The notes under the pieces are model-generated. The model had not been told where the DNA came from, made no database searches, and saw only the letters and a program-made list of their open reading frames with translations. From assembly GCF_024055715.1 (NCBI RefSeq), contig NZ_JAMXMV010000011.1, positions 1 to 64,000 on the forward strand: DNA of 64,000 nucleotides, read 5' to 3'. The stretch comes from Actinoallomurus soli. GTDB taxonomy: Bacteria > Actinomycetota > Actinomycetes > Streptosporangiales > Streptosporangiaceae. The position numbers and the translations under genes are program-made. Each line of letters begins with the position of its first letter. Within the stretch, counting starts at the first letter, position 1. Positions 33,954 to 42,677 of this stretch are shown here, piece by piece.

Positions 33954-36900
33954 CTACTCGCCGCCCTCCAGGTCGCCCTCCAGGTCGAGGTACGTCCGGC
34001 GCAGCCGGTCCAGCGTCTGCGGGTCGGGTTCGGCCCACAGGCGGCGGTCGGCGGCCTCCAGGAGACGCTCGGTGATGCCGCGCAGCGCCCAGGGGTTGGA
34101 CTGCTCCATGAACGCGCGGTTCTCCGCGTCGAAGACGTACTCCTGGGCCAGCTTCTCGTACATCCAGTCGTCCACGACCCCGGCCGTCGCGTCGTACCCG
34201 AACAGGTAGTCGACGGTGGCGGCGAGCTCGAACGCGCCCTTGTAGCCGTGCCGGCGCATCGCGGCGATCCAGCGCGGGTTCACGACGCGGGCGCGGAACA
34301 CCCGGTGCGTCTCCTCCCCGAGCGTCCGCGTCCGCACCTGGTCCGGCAGCGCCGAGTCACCGACGTACGCGGCCGGGTTCCGCCCCGTCAGCGACCGGAC
34401 CATGGCGACCATGCCGCCGTGGTACTGGAAGTAGTCGTCGGAGTCCATGATGTCGTGCTCGCGGGTGTCCTGGTTCTTGGCCGCGACCGAGATCCGGCGG
34501 AACGCCGCCTCCATGTCGGTCCGCGCCTCCCGCCCGTCCAGGCCCCGCCCGTACGCGTAGCCGCCCCACACGGCGTACACCTCGGCGAGGTCCCGGTCGT
34601 CCCGCCAGTTACGGGCGTCGATCAGCGGCAGCAGCCCCGCGCCGTACGCCCCCGGCTTCGACCCGAAGATGCGGCTGGTCGCGCGGCGCCAGTCGCCGTG
34701 CCCGGCCAGGTCCTCCAGCGCGTGCGCGCGGACGTGGTTGTCGGGCTCGTCGAGCTCGGCGACCGCGCCGATCGCGTCGTCCATCAGCGCGATGACGTGC
34801 GGGAACGCGTCACGGAAGAACCCGGAGATCCGCAGCGTGACGTCGACGCGGGGCCGGCCCAGCTCCTCGCGGGGGATGATCTCGAATCCCGTGACGCGGC
34901 GGGACGCCGCGTCCCAGGTCGGGCGGACGCCGATCAGCGCGAGCACCTCGGCGATGTCGTCGCCCTGCGTGCGCATCGCGGAGGTGCCCCACACCGTGAG
35001 GCCGACGCTGCGCGGGTACTCGCCGGTGTCGTCCAGGTGCCGTCGGATCAGCGACTCGGCGAGGGACACCCCGACGTCCCACGACGTACGCGACGGGATG
35101 GCCTTCGGGTCGACCGAGTAGAAGTTGCGGCCGGTCGGCAGCACGTTGACCAGCCCGCGGGTCGGCGACCCGGACGGCCCGGCGGGGACGTACCCGCCGT
35201 CGAGCGCGTGCAGGACCGCGTCGATCTCCCCGGACGTCGCGTCCAGCCGCGGCACGACCTCCCGCGCGCCGAACTCCAGCAGCGTCACCACCTCGGGCAC
35301 CTCGCGGCCGAGCACCTCGGCGCAGACCGCCGCCGCGCGGGAGGCGTCCCAGCCGAGCGTCTCCATGCCGACGACGAGCCGGCGCGCGACCGCCTCCAGC
35401 AGGTCCACGACGTCCGACGCCGTACGGGCGGGGCCGTCCACGACCTCGGTCAGCGCCGTGGCCTCGACCCGCGCGCCGGGGACGGCGAGCAGCTCCCGCT
35501 CGTCCAGGCCGTACGCCGCCGCGATCGCGGCGCGCAGCCCGGGCAGCGCCCCGGCCCGCCCCGCCCACACCTGCGCGGCGCGCAGCACGGCGAGCACGAG
35601 GTTCACCCGCTGCCCGGCCTCCGGCGCCTGCCCGAGGATGTGCAGTCCGTCGCGGATCTGCACGTCCTTGACCTCGCAGAGGTACCCGTCGATGTGCAGG
35701 ACGAAGTCGTCGAAGTCGGCCTCGCCCGGCTCGTCGGTGACGTGCAGGTCGTGGTGGAGCTGGGCGGCCTGCACGAGCGTCCAGATCTGGGCGCGCACGG
35801 TCGGCAGCTTCGCCGGGTCGAGCGCCTGCACGGTGGCGTACTCGTCGAGGAGCTGTTCGAGCTTGGCCAGGTCGCCGTACGTCTCCGCGCGCGCCATCGG
35901 CGGCACCAGGTGGTCCACGATGACGGCGTGGCCGCGCCGCTTGGCCTGCGTGCCCTCGCCCGGGTCGTTGACGATGAACGGGTAGACCAGCGGCAGGTCG
36001 CCGAGGACCGCGTCCGGGGCGCACTCGGCGGAGAGGCCGAGGCCCTTGCCGGGCAGCCACTCGAGCGTGCCGTGCTTGCCGAGGTGGACGACGGCGTCCG
36101 CGCCGAACACCTCGTCCAGCCAGCGGTACGCCGCCAGATAGTGGTGGGAGGGCGGCAGGTCGGGGTCGTGGTAGATCGCCACCGGGTTCTCCCCGAACCC
36201 GCGCGGCGGCTGGATCATCAGTACGACGTTCCCGAACCGCAGCGACGCCAGGACCACGTCGTCGCCGTCGGTGTACAGCTCGCCGGGCGGCTCGCCCCAG
36301 TGTTCCCGCATCCGCTCGCGCAGCGGCTCCGGCAGTGCGGTGAACCACCGCTCGTAGTCCTTCAGCGTCACCCGCGCGGGCGCGGCGCGGAGCTGATCCT
36401 CGGTCAGCCACTCGACGTCGTGCCCGCCCGCCGCGATCAGCGCGTGGATGAGCTCGTCGCCGTCCTCGGGGTACTCGCCGACGTCGTAGCCCGCCTCGCG
36501 CAGCGCCCCGAGCAGGCGGACCGCCGAGGCGGGCGTGTCCAGCCCGACGGCGTTGCCGACGCGGGAGTGCTTGGTCGGGTACGACGACAGCACGACCGCG
36601 AGCCTGCGCTCGGCGACCGGCGTGTGCCGGAGCCGGGCCTGGCGCACGGCGATCCCGGCGACCCGCGCGGCCCGCTCCGGGTCGGCGGCGTACACGGGGA
36701 TGCCGTCCGGCCCGTCCTCCTTGAAGGAGAACGGCACCGAGATCAGCCGCCCGTCGAACTCGGGGATCGCGACCTGCATCGCGGCGTCCATCGGGGACAG
36801 CGCGGCGTCCGACGCCTCCCAGGTCGCGCGGGACGTCGTGAGGCACAGCCCCTGGACGACCGGCACGTCGAGCGCGGCGAGCGCCCCGGCGTCCCAGGCG

Positions 36901-37640
36901 TCCTCGTCACCCCCCGCCGAGGCGTCCGCCGCCACCGCGACGCGCTTCCGGGTCGGGCTTCCCTCCTCACTCGCTCCGCGGCTCGCCGCTCCCCCGGCCG
37001 CCAGCACCGTGACGACCAGCGAGTCGGCCCGGCCCAGCAGCTCCATCAGCCCTTCGTCGGCGGAGCGCAGCGAGCCGCAGAAGACGGGCAGCGCGTTCGC
37101 ACCGAGCTCCTCTATCCGTTCGCACAGCGTGTCGACGAACGCGGTGTTGCCGGACAGCTCGTGCGCCCGGTAGAAGACGACGCCGACGGTCGGCCGGCCG
37201 TCCTTCGGCTCCCCGGGCCGGTGCACGCCGTACGCGGGCATCTCCCGCGGCGCCTCGAACCCCTCGCCGGTCAGCAGCAGGGTGTCGGACAGGAAGCGGG
37301 CCAGCTCCCGCAGGTTGTCCACGCCGCCCTCGCGGAGGTAGGCCAGCGCCTCGGCGGCGACGCCGGCGGGCACCGTCGACAGCGCCATCAGCTCCGCGTC
37401 CGGGGCGGCCTCCCCGCCGAGCGCGATGAGCGGCACGTCCCTGCCGCGCAGGTCCTCGATCCCCTCCCGCCAGGTCTTCAGGCCGCCGAGCAGCCGGACC
37501 ACCACGGCGTCGACGCCCGCGCACAGCGCGTCCAGGTCGGCGACGTCGAGACGCGACGGGTTGCCCGTCACGTAACCGGCGTCCGCCGAGCGCGCGGACA
37601 GGAGTTCGGTGTCGGCGGTGGAGAGCAGCAGGACACGCAC
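33954..37640 (-). CDS. cobN: Aerobic cobaltochelatase subunit CobN
   Basis: 1228-aa large subunit of the ATP-dependent cobalt chelatase, which inserts cobalt into hydrogenobyrinic acid a,c-diamide. The CobN/magnesium-chelatase H-type body is recognisable: AVLSSYPTKHSRVGNAVGLD, FGNVVLMIQPPRGFGENP, HLGKHGTLEWLPGKGLGLS, WGTSAMRTQGDDIAEVLALI, AAKNQDTREHDIMDSDDYFQ and VNPRWIAAMRRHGYKGAFE. The GTG at 37640 follows GAAGGAA; family members start here (VRVLLLSTADTE). CobS/CobT or ChlI/D partners are not in the window. A cobalamin riboswitch begins 51 bp upstream and should repress it when B12 is abundant. Confidence 0.96.
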   Translation of the reverse strand: MRVLLLSTADTELLSARSADAGYVTGNPSRLDVADLDALCAGVDAVVVRLLGGLKTWREGIEDLRGRDVPLIALGGEAAPDAELMALSTVPAGVAAEALAYLREGGVDNLRELARFLSDTLLLTGEGFEAPREMPAYGVHRPGEPKDGRPTVGVVFYRAHELSGNTAFVDTLCERIEELGANALPVFCGSLRSADEGLMELLGRADSLVVTVLAAGGAASRGASEEGSPTRKRVAVAADASAGGDEDAWDAGALAALDVPVVQGLCLTTSRATWEASDAALSPMDAAMQVAIPEFDGRLISVPFSFKEDGPDGIPVYAADPERAARVAGIAVRQARLRHTPVAERRLAVVLSSYPTKHSRVGNAVGLDTPASAVRLLGALREAGYDVGEYPEDGDELIHALIAAGGHDVEWLTEDQLRAAPARVTLKDYERWFTALPEPLRERMREHWGEPPGELYTDGDDVVLASLRFGNVVLMIQPPRGFGENPVAIYHDPDLPPSHHYLAAYRWLDEVFGADAVVHLGKHGTLEWLPGKGLGLSAECAPDAVLGDLPLVYPFIVNDPGEGTQAKRRGHAVIVDHLVPPMARAETYGDLAKLEQLLDEYATVQALDPAKLPTVRAQIWTLVQAAQLHHDLHVTDEPGEADFDDFVLHIDGYLCEVKDVQIRDGLHILGQAPEAGQRVNLVLAVLRAAQVWAGRAGALPGLRAAIAAAYGLDERELLAVPGARVEATALTEVVDGPARTASDVVDLLEAVARRLVVGMETLGWDASRAAAVCAEVLGREVPEVVTLLEFGAREVVPRLDATSGEIDAVLHALDGGYVPAGPSGSPTRGLVNVLPTGRNFYSVDPKAIPSRTSWDVGVSLAESLIRRHLDDTGEYPRSVGLTVWGTSAMRTQGDDIAEVLALIGVRPTWDAASRRVTGFEIIPREELGRPRVDVTLRISGFFRDAFPHVIALMDDAIGAVAELDEPDNHVRAHALEDLAGHGDWRRATSRIFGSKPGAYGAGLLPLIDARNWRDDRDLAEVYAVWGGYAYGRGLDGREARTDMEAAFRRISVAAKNQDTREHDIMDSDDYFQYHGGMVAMVRSLTGRNPAAYVGDSALPDQVRTRTLGEETHRVFRARVVNPRWIAAMRRHGYKGAFELAATVDYLFGYDATAGVVDDWMYEKLAQEYVFDAENRAFMEQSNPWALRGITERLLEAADRRLWAEPDPQTLDRLRRTYLDLEGDLEGGE

Positions 37641-37690
37641 GTGTCGTTCCTTCCCTCGGGGGTCCTCGCCCCGGCTCGGGTGAAAGGTCG

Positions 37691-37837
37691 GCGACGGCGG
37701 GAAGTCTCCTGACTTCCAGGTCACCGCTCCCCCGCGGCCTTCCAGCTCATCGCCGTGGCCGTACGTGCGGGCTCGCTACCTGGTCACAGTTGCGGGACAG
37801 CCCCGGACTCGCACCGGGTTCCTTCCCTCGCCGTCGC
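37691..37837 (-). ncRNA. Cobalamin (B12) riboswitch upstream of cobN
   Basis: Read on the minus strand, the element contains GGAAGGAACCCGGTGCGAGT, then CCGGGGCTGTCCCGCAACTG, the conserved core of the AdoCbl riboswitch (GGTGCNAGTCCGGGGCTGTCCCGCAACTGTG in the family). Closing helix P1 is formed by GCGACGGCG (37829-37837) and CGCCGTCGC (37691-37699). It lies in the leader of cobN and probably controls its translation or termination. Confidence 0.92.
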
Positions 37838-37895
37838 GCGATCAGTCTACGATCGCGCCCCGGCGGGCGCACCGCCGTAAGCGGCGCGCAAGGCG

Positions 37896-39122
37896 TCAGC
37901 GCCGAGGATGTTCGAGCTCGGAGGGACGAAGACCCTCGGCGGTGATGCCGGCGTACGCGCCGGCGGGCCGCTCGGGTGCGCGCCGGTCGAGGGCGCCGGA
38001 GACCAGCGCGACCGCCAGGCCGGCCGCGCCGATGAGCGCGGCGATCCAGGTCGTCGAGGCGTAGCCCAGGCCGGCGTCGATGGCCAGCCCGCCGAGGAAC
38101 GGCCCGACCGTGTTGCCGAGGTTGAACGCCGCGATGTTGGCGGCGGACGCCATCGTCGGCGCGCCCGCCGCCTTGTCCAGCACCCGGGTCTGCAGCGGCG
38201 CGATCGTTGCGCTGCCGACCACTCCGAGCAGCACCATCACGACGACCACCGCGACCTTGCCGTGCACGACGAAGAAGAGGAGAAGCGACACCGCGATGAC
38301 GGCGGCGAGGATCCCGTACAGGCTGGGCATGAGCGCGCGGTCGGCGAGCCTGCCGCCCAGCGCGTTGCCGGCCACCATGCCGACGCCGAACAGCACCATC
38401 AGGATCGGCACCGCCCCGGAGGAGAACCCGGTGACGCGGGTGGCGAGCGGCGCGACGTAGGTGATGACGGTGAAGACCGGCGCCCAGCCGAGGGCGGTCA
38501 TGGCGAGGGCGAGCCAGACCTGGCCGTGCCGGAAGACCGACAGCTCGCCGCGCAGGCCGGTGTCGGCGGACGGCCGCGGCTGCGCGGGAACGAGCGTGGC
38601 GATGCCCGCGAGGGCGACCAGGCCGATCGCGGCGACGACCCAGAACGTGGACCGCCAGCCGAGGGCCTGCCCGAGCGCGGTGCCGCCCGGAACGCCGAGC
38701 ACGTTGGCCACGGTCAGGCCGGTGAACATCATCGCGATGGCCCCGGCACGCTTCTCGGGCCGTACGAGGTCGGCGGCGACGACGGAACCGATGCCGAAGT
38801 AGGCGCCGTGGGCGAACGCGGTCACCAGCCGGGCCACCATGAGCACGCCGTACGTGGGTGCGACCGCGCACAGGAGGTTGCCCACGGTGAACAGCACCAT
38901 CAGGGACACCAGCATGGTCTTGCGGGAGATCCTGGACCCGAGCGCGGTCAGCAACGGCGCCCCGATGACGACGCCGAACGCGTACCCGGACACCAGGAGC
39001 CCGGCGGTGGGGATGGAGACGTGCAGGTCGGCGGACAGGTCGGGCAGCAGGCCGCTGATGACGAACTCGGTCGTTCCGATGCCGAAGCCGCCGATCGCCA
39101 GGGCGAGCAGCGCGATGGGCAT
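37896..39122 (-). CDS. DHA1-family MFS transporter (AraJ/YdhP-like)
   Basis: 408-aa 12-helix exporter starting MPIALLALAIGGFGIGTTEF, with TTEFVISGLLPDLS in helix 1 and RLVTAFAHGAYFGIGSVVAA in helix 4, typical of arabinose/drug efflux permeases. GGAGGAG lies just before the ATG at 39122. It is divergent from a MarR gene with a 24-bp dyad between, so it is likely a MarR-repressed efflux pump. Confidence 0.93.
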   Translation of the reverse strand: MPIALLALAIGGFGIGTTEFVISGLLPDLSADLHVSIPTAGLLVSGYAFGVVIGAPLLTALGSRISRKTMLVSLMVLFTVGNLLCAVAPTYGVLMVARLVTAFAHGAYFGIGSVVAADLVRPEKRAGAIAMMFTGLTVANVLGVPGGTALGQALGWRSTFWVVAAIGLVALAGIATLVPAQPRPSADTGLRGELSVFRHGQVWLALAMTALGWAPVFTVITYVAPLATRVTGFSSGAVPILMVLFGVGMVAGNALGGRLADRALMPSLYGILAAVIAVSLLLFFVVHGKVAVVVVMVLLGVVGSATIAPLQTRVLDKAAGAPTMASAANIAAFNLGNTVGPFLGGLAIDAGLGYASTTWIAALIGAAGLAVALVSGALDRRAPERPAGAYAGITAEGLRPSELEHPRR

Positions 39123-39209
39123 GAGGTCTCCTCCGCGTAGACTGAGGGGCGTGAGCAATAACCAGCGCACGAATTAGTTGCACGCGCCTGTTACTTGCAG
39201 ACGCCGACT

Positions 39210-39233
39210 ATCTCACCACGCAACCAGTGAGAT
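39210..39233. promoter_or_regulatory. Candidate MarR operator
   Basis: ATCTCAC-10 nt-GTGAGAT is a perfect 7-bp inverted repeat lying 25 bp before the marR start and 88 bp before the divergent pump gene, where MarR-family repressors normally bind. Confidence 0.6.
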
Positions 39234-39257
39234 GCCAAACGCAAGGAGGGGTGACCC

Positions 39258-39716
39258 ATGTCACTGCCCGATGACGCGGCCGAGGCCCGCGCCCAGGGCT
39301 GGCGTACCCTCGCCGCCCTGCACGCCCGGATCGAGGACAGGGTCGAGCGGGCCCTGCAGGCCGAGCACGACCTGAGCGTCAACGAGTACTGCGCCCTCCA
39401 CCTGCTGTCCCGGCAGGAGGACTGGCACATGCGGATGCAGCAGCTCGCGAACGCCATGGTCCTGAGCCAGAGCGCCACGACCCGTCTCGTCACCCGCCTG
39501 GAGAAGCGCGGCCTGCTCCGCCGCTACCTGTGCGAGGACGACCGGCGCGGCATCTACACCGAGGTCACCGAGGAGGGCGGAGCGCTCCTCGCCAAGGCGA
39601 CCCCGACCCACAACGCGGCCCTGGAGACGGCCCTCGCCGACGCCGCCGCCCTCCCCGAACTCGCCCCTCTGGTCCGCGCCCTGGAGACCCTGCCCAACCT
39701 CACCCCGACCACCTGA
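39258..39716 (+). CDS. MarR-family regulator
   Basis: 152-aa winged-helix repressor. DNA-binding core MRMQQLANAMVLSQSATTRL followed by VTRLEKRGLLRRYLCEDDRR, including the wing Asp-Asp-Arg-Arg. AAGGAGGGGTGA precedes the ATG. Divergent from the MFS pump, it probably represses both genes until a phenolic or drug-like ligand binds. Confidence 0.93.
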   Translation: MSLPDDAAEARAQGWRTLAALHARIEDRVERALQAEHDLSVNEYCALHLLSRQEDWHMRMQQLANAMVLSQSATTRLVTRLEKRGLLRRYLCEDDRRGIYTEVTEEGGALLAKATPTHNAALETALADAAALPELAPLVRALETLPNLTPTT

Positions 39717-39748
39717 CCGCCCCACCGCCGCCCATCGGAGGAGGGCCG

Positions 39749-40648
39749 TCACCGCCGCCAGGACCGGGCATCCGGATCCCACTCCGCACCCACGATCTCA
39801 CCGACGAGCAGCGGATCGGCGAACGCGACGACCTCGGCCACCACTTGGGCGAAGTCCTCCGGGTAAGCGTCACGGTCCGGACCCTGTTTCCGCCGCCAGT
39901 CCCCGTAAGCCCGCGCCCTGGCCCGAGGCAGATCATCGATGTAGCCCGCGAGAGGGTGCCGAGACAACGCCCGATGACGGGCGGTACGTTCGACGGCCGT
40001 GATCAGGTCCGCGCCGGCGAACGCGTGGACACCGCTCAGGCGCCACAAGTCCGCGTAGTCCCGAACTCTCGAGTTGGCGTCTCCGCGCTGCATGGCCGTC
40101 ACCGTCTTCTCGGCGACGACCGTCTCCACCGGATACACGAGCAGGGGGAACGCCTCGCCGACCTGCGCCGGATAGCTGATCCGCCGAGCCCCCGGCGTCA
40201 CAGGGTCCCCGAAGCTCACGTCCAGTTGGAGCCGCAGTTGGGAATGGGCCACCGTGGCGGGGATGACGATACGCAGGCCGCCGTACTCATCATCGTCACG
40301 AATGACGGACGTCTTCCGACTCTCGCCGTCGAACTCGATGCCGTCGTCTACAGGAAGGCCCGTGATGTCCAGAACCGCCGAGACGATCGAGTCCTCGTCG
40401 CAGTCGATCCCCTGTCCCAGCAGATCGGCGTCGCGCGTAGGACGCCGGGCGTCCAGGACGCTCAGCAGCAAGCCGCCCTTGAGTACGAACCGATCCCGGT
40501 GATCCGACTCGCTGAGCCGCCTGAGGAATCCCTCCTGGACGTGTCGGGGCAGCAGTTCGTCCGTGAGCCGGCGCTCCCGCTTGGCCCTGTTACGCAGGTC
40601 ATTGAACACACGACCCGCCGTCGTGTCGCGGGGCGGGTTCGGCGCCAT
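39749..40648 (-). CDS. abiEii: AbiEii-type nucleotidyltransferase toxin
   Basis: 299-aa DUF1814/AbiEii family protein. The nucleotidyltransferase signature is RFVLKGGLLLSVLDARRPTR followed by DADLLG: GG and the DxD pair in the GSx10DxD pattern. Additional acidic residues (QLDVSFGDP) and KTVTAM fit the family. AbiEii-type toxins arrest growth, apparently by transferring nucleotides to RNA or tRNA, and provide phage abortive infection. Its ATG overlaps the antitoxin stop (TGATG), so the pair is co-translated. Confidence 0.92.
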   Translation of the reverse strand: MAPNPPRDTTAGRVFNDLRNRAKRERRLTDELLPRHVQEGFLRRLSESDHRDRFVLKGGLLLSVLDARRPTRDADLLGQGIDCDEDSIVSAVLDITGLPVDDGIEFDGESRKTSVIRDDDEYGGLRIVIPATVAHSQLRLQLDVSFGDPVTPGARRISYPAQVGEAFPLLVYPVETVVAEKTVTAMQRGDANSRVRDYADLWRLSGVHAFAGADLITAVERTARHRALSRHPLAGYIDDLPRARARAYGDWRRKQGPDRDAYPEDFAQVVAEVVAFADPLLVGEIVGAEWDPDARSWRR

Positions 40649-41256
40649 CAGGCGGTCACCGCATCAAGGGCCGACCGGACGCGGCCCTCCGCACGGAGCA
40701 GTCGCGCGAGTCGCAGCAACTCGGCAGGCTGCGCGCCACGGCGCCGCACGTAGAGACGGAGCGCCCGAAGGCCCGTGACCTCGCCCACGAAGCGCCGGAG
40801 ACGTATGGCGTCCACGACACTCCGCGCGGCGCTGTACACCCGAATCATCTCTCCGGGTGCGATTTCGAAGAGCTCAACGCCGACCTCGAACGTATGCGGG
40901 TCGAAGCGGGACACGCTCAATGGCGGGTAGTCGAATCGAGGGACGTGTCGATTACGGGGCACGGCGATCCTGATCTCTGACGGCACCTCGTCGGTGAGGT
41001 CGTGGAGCGCCAGTGCCGATTCGAGGCAGATGACCGCCTGGGGCACCCGTGCCGCGACCGCGAGCAGATCGACGTGCGCCGTCTCCGGAGCGCTCGCCTT
41101 GCGGTAGACCCCCCGCGCCAGCTCAGCGATCTCTTCCGAGTCACGAAGCGCGTACAAATCTCTCCAGCTGAGTCCTTCCTCTCTGGCCTGCCGACTGGTG
41201 AACGTCGGAGACAGCCGAGCCAGACGGTCGGTGGCTTCTTCCCGTACAAACCCCAT
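40648..41256 (-). CDS. abiEi: AbiEi-type antitoxin and transcriptional repressor
   Basis: 202-aa two-domain antitoxin. N-terminal winged helix (residues 8-50: LARLSPTFTSRQAREEGLSW, then ELARGVYRKA) for DNA binding, and a C-terminal domain with VICLESALALHDLTDEVPSE, IRIAVPRNRH and VYSAARSVVDAIRLRR that neutralises AbiEii. The ATG at 41256 gives the family length; it directly abuts the proximal arm of a 13-bp inverted repeat containing GGGGAG. An ATG at 41274 (with TAAGG upstream) is possible. Autorepression through the inverted repeat is inferred from the known AbiEi mechanism. Confidence 0.92.
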   Translation of the reverse strand: MGFVREEATDRLARLSPTFTSRQAREEGLSWRDLYALRDSEEIAELARGVYRKASAPETAHVDLLAVAARVPQAVICLESALALHDLTDEVPSEIRIAVPRNRHVPRFDYPPLSVSRFDPHTFEVGVELFEIAPGEMIRVYSAARSVVDAIRLRRFVGEVTGLRALRLYVRRRGAQPAELLRLARLLRAEGRVRSALDAVTA

Positions 41257-41303
41257 GTATGAAAGTCTCCCCATCAAGGCCTTACATGGCGAGACTTTCA
41301 TAC
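41257..41303. promoter_or_regulatory. AbiEi operator: 13-bp perfect inverted repeat
   Basis: GTATGAAAGTCTC (41257-41269) and GAGACTTTCATAC (41291-41303) are perfect complements separated by 21 nt. On the minus strand the distal arm overlaps a TTGTAT -35-like hexamer and the spacer holds TAAGG; the proximal arm touches the start codon. Co-operative binding of AbiEi to both arms would block transcription. Confidence 0.8.
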
Positions 41304-41431
41304 AAGGATCGAGCGCAGCGGCGACCATCTCATCACCCCCCTTGACGAGCACATTGCCACTTTGGGTAGCCATGATGACACACTGAGCGATATTTCGCGG
41401 CGCAGCTGTCATGAGCCCGTGAGGGGCTACC

Positions 41432-42280
41432 GTGAGCCGTGTGGAGGGCGCCGGGCGGATCAGTCAGAGCGTTCGTTGGCGGCCGTCGGGGCGGCTCGCG
41501 TGGGCGGTGGCGCGCTGCGTCGGGTACCGGTACGAGGGCTTTCCCGCCGGCACGCATCTCGGGCTGCCGTCCCGGCATCTGACCGTGGTCCTCAGTCCGG
41601 GCGCCCCGACCCGCACGAGCGGCCCCTACGGATCGGCCGCTCTCACCGCGCTGGCCGGGGGCCTGCACACCCGGCCGGTGCGGATCTCCCATGACGGCGA
41701 CCTCGCCGGCGTTCAGCTCGACCTCACGCCGGAGGGGGCCCGTTCCCTGTTCGGGCTGCCCGCCGCCGAGCTGGGCTCGGCCGTCCTGGCCCTCGACGAC
41801 CTGATCGGCACGCGGGCCGGGGAGCTCGTCGAGCGCCTGGCCGAGGCATCGACCTGGCCGGCCCGCTTCGCCGTCGCCGAGGAGGTGCTGACGCGCGGCA
41901 TGGACCGGCGGCCCGGTCCGCCGCCCGAGGTCGGGTACGCCTGGCGGCGTCTCGCCGACACGGACGGCGCCGTACGGATCGGCGACCTGGCGCGCGAGGT
42001 CGGCTGGAGCCGCCGGCACCTGAGCGAGCGGTTCGCGGCCGAGTACGGGCTGCGGCCGAAGGAGGCGGCCCGCGTCATGCGGTTCGAGCGGTCCAAGCGG
42101 CTACTCAAGGAGCCCGGACGGCCGCCGCTGGCGAGCGTGGCGGCGGTGTGCGGGTACTACGACCAGGCGCACCTGGCCCGCGAGTGGAACGACCTCGCCG
42201 GGTGTCCCCCGTCCGCGTGGCTGGCCGGCGAGGAGCTCCCTTTCGTCCAAGACGGCGAGGACGCCGCCGGCCGACGATGA
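41432..42280 (+). CDS. AraC-family regulator
   Basis: 282 aa with a GTG start preceded by GAGGGG. The C-terminal double helix-turn-helix contains IGDLAREVGWSRRHLSERFA and SVAAVCGYYDQAHLAREWND. The N-terminal domain (residues 1-165) resembles the AraC_binding/DUF6597 type: SGRLAWAVARCVGYRYEGFP and LTVVLSPGAP. The VOC gene follows 4 bp later, so the two are co-transcribed and it may regulate that gene. The ligand is unknown. Confidence 0.92.
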   Translation: MSRVEGAGRISQSVRWRPSGRLAWAVARCVGYRYEGFPAGTHLGLPSRHLTVVLSPGAPTRTSGPYGSAALTALAGGLHTRPVRISHDGDLAGVQLDLTPEGARSLFGLPAAELGSAVLALDDLIGTRAGELVERLAEASTWPARFAVAEEVLTRGMDRRPGPPPEVGYAWRRLADTDGAVRIGDLAREVGWSRRHLSERFAAEYGLRPKEAARVMRFERSKRLLKEPGRPPLASVAAVCGYYDQAHLAREWNDLAGCPPSAWLAGEELPFVQDGEDAAGRR

Positions 42281-42284
42281 GGCC

Positions 42285-42677
42285 ATGAGCGAAACCAGAG
42301 TCTGGCCCGCACTCCGTTACAAGGACGCCCACGCCGCGATCCGGTTCCTCGCCGACGCCTTCGGGTTCGAGGAGGTCGCGGTGTACGAGGACGACGGCCG
42401 GGTGGCCCACGCCGAGCTGCGCGCGCCCGGAGGCGGCGGCGTCATGCTGGGCGACGCCGGCCGTGCCGACAGCGCGCTCGCCGGTCTGCCGCCGGGCGCC
42501 GGAGCGGTGTACGTCGTCACCGACGCGCCCGACGCGGTGTACGCGCGGGCCGTGGCGGCGGGCGCGACCGTCGTCCAGGGACTCACCGACGAGGACTACG
42601 GCTCACGGGGATTCACCGTACGGGACCCCGAGGGGGTGTTCTGGAGCTTCGGCACCTACGCCGGTGCCGGGTCCTGA
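42285..42677 (+). CDS. VOC-family (glyoxalase/dioxygenase-like) protein
   Basis: 130-aa vicinal-oxygen-chelate protein with two betaalphabetabetabeta modules: WPALRYKDAHAAIRFLADAF at the N-terminus and VRDPEGVFWSFGTY at the C-terminus. The metal-ligand positions of true glyoxalases are only partly conserved, so it might bind a drug or small molecule instead. Typically paired with AraC regulators in actinomycetes. Its end overlaps the convergent AMP-binding gene by 22 bp. Confidence 0.9.
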   Translation: MSETRVWPALRYKDAHAAIRFLADAFGFEEVAVYEDDGRVAHAELRAPGGGGVMLGDAGRADSALAGLPPGAGAVYVVTDAPDAVYARAVAAGATVVQGLTDEDYGSRGFTVRDPEGVFWSFGTYAGAGS

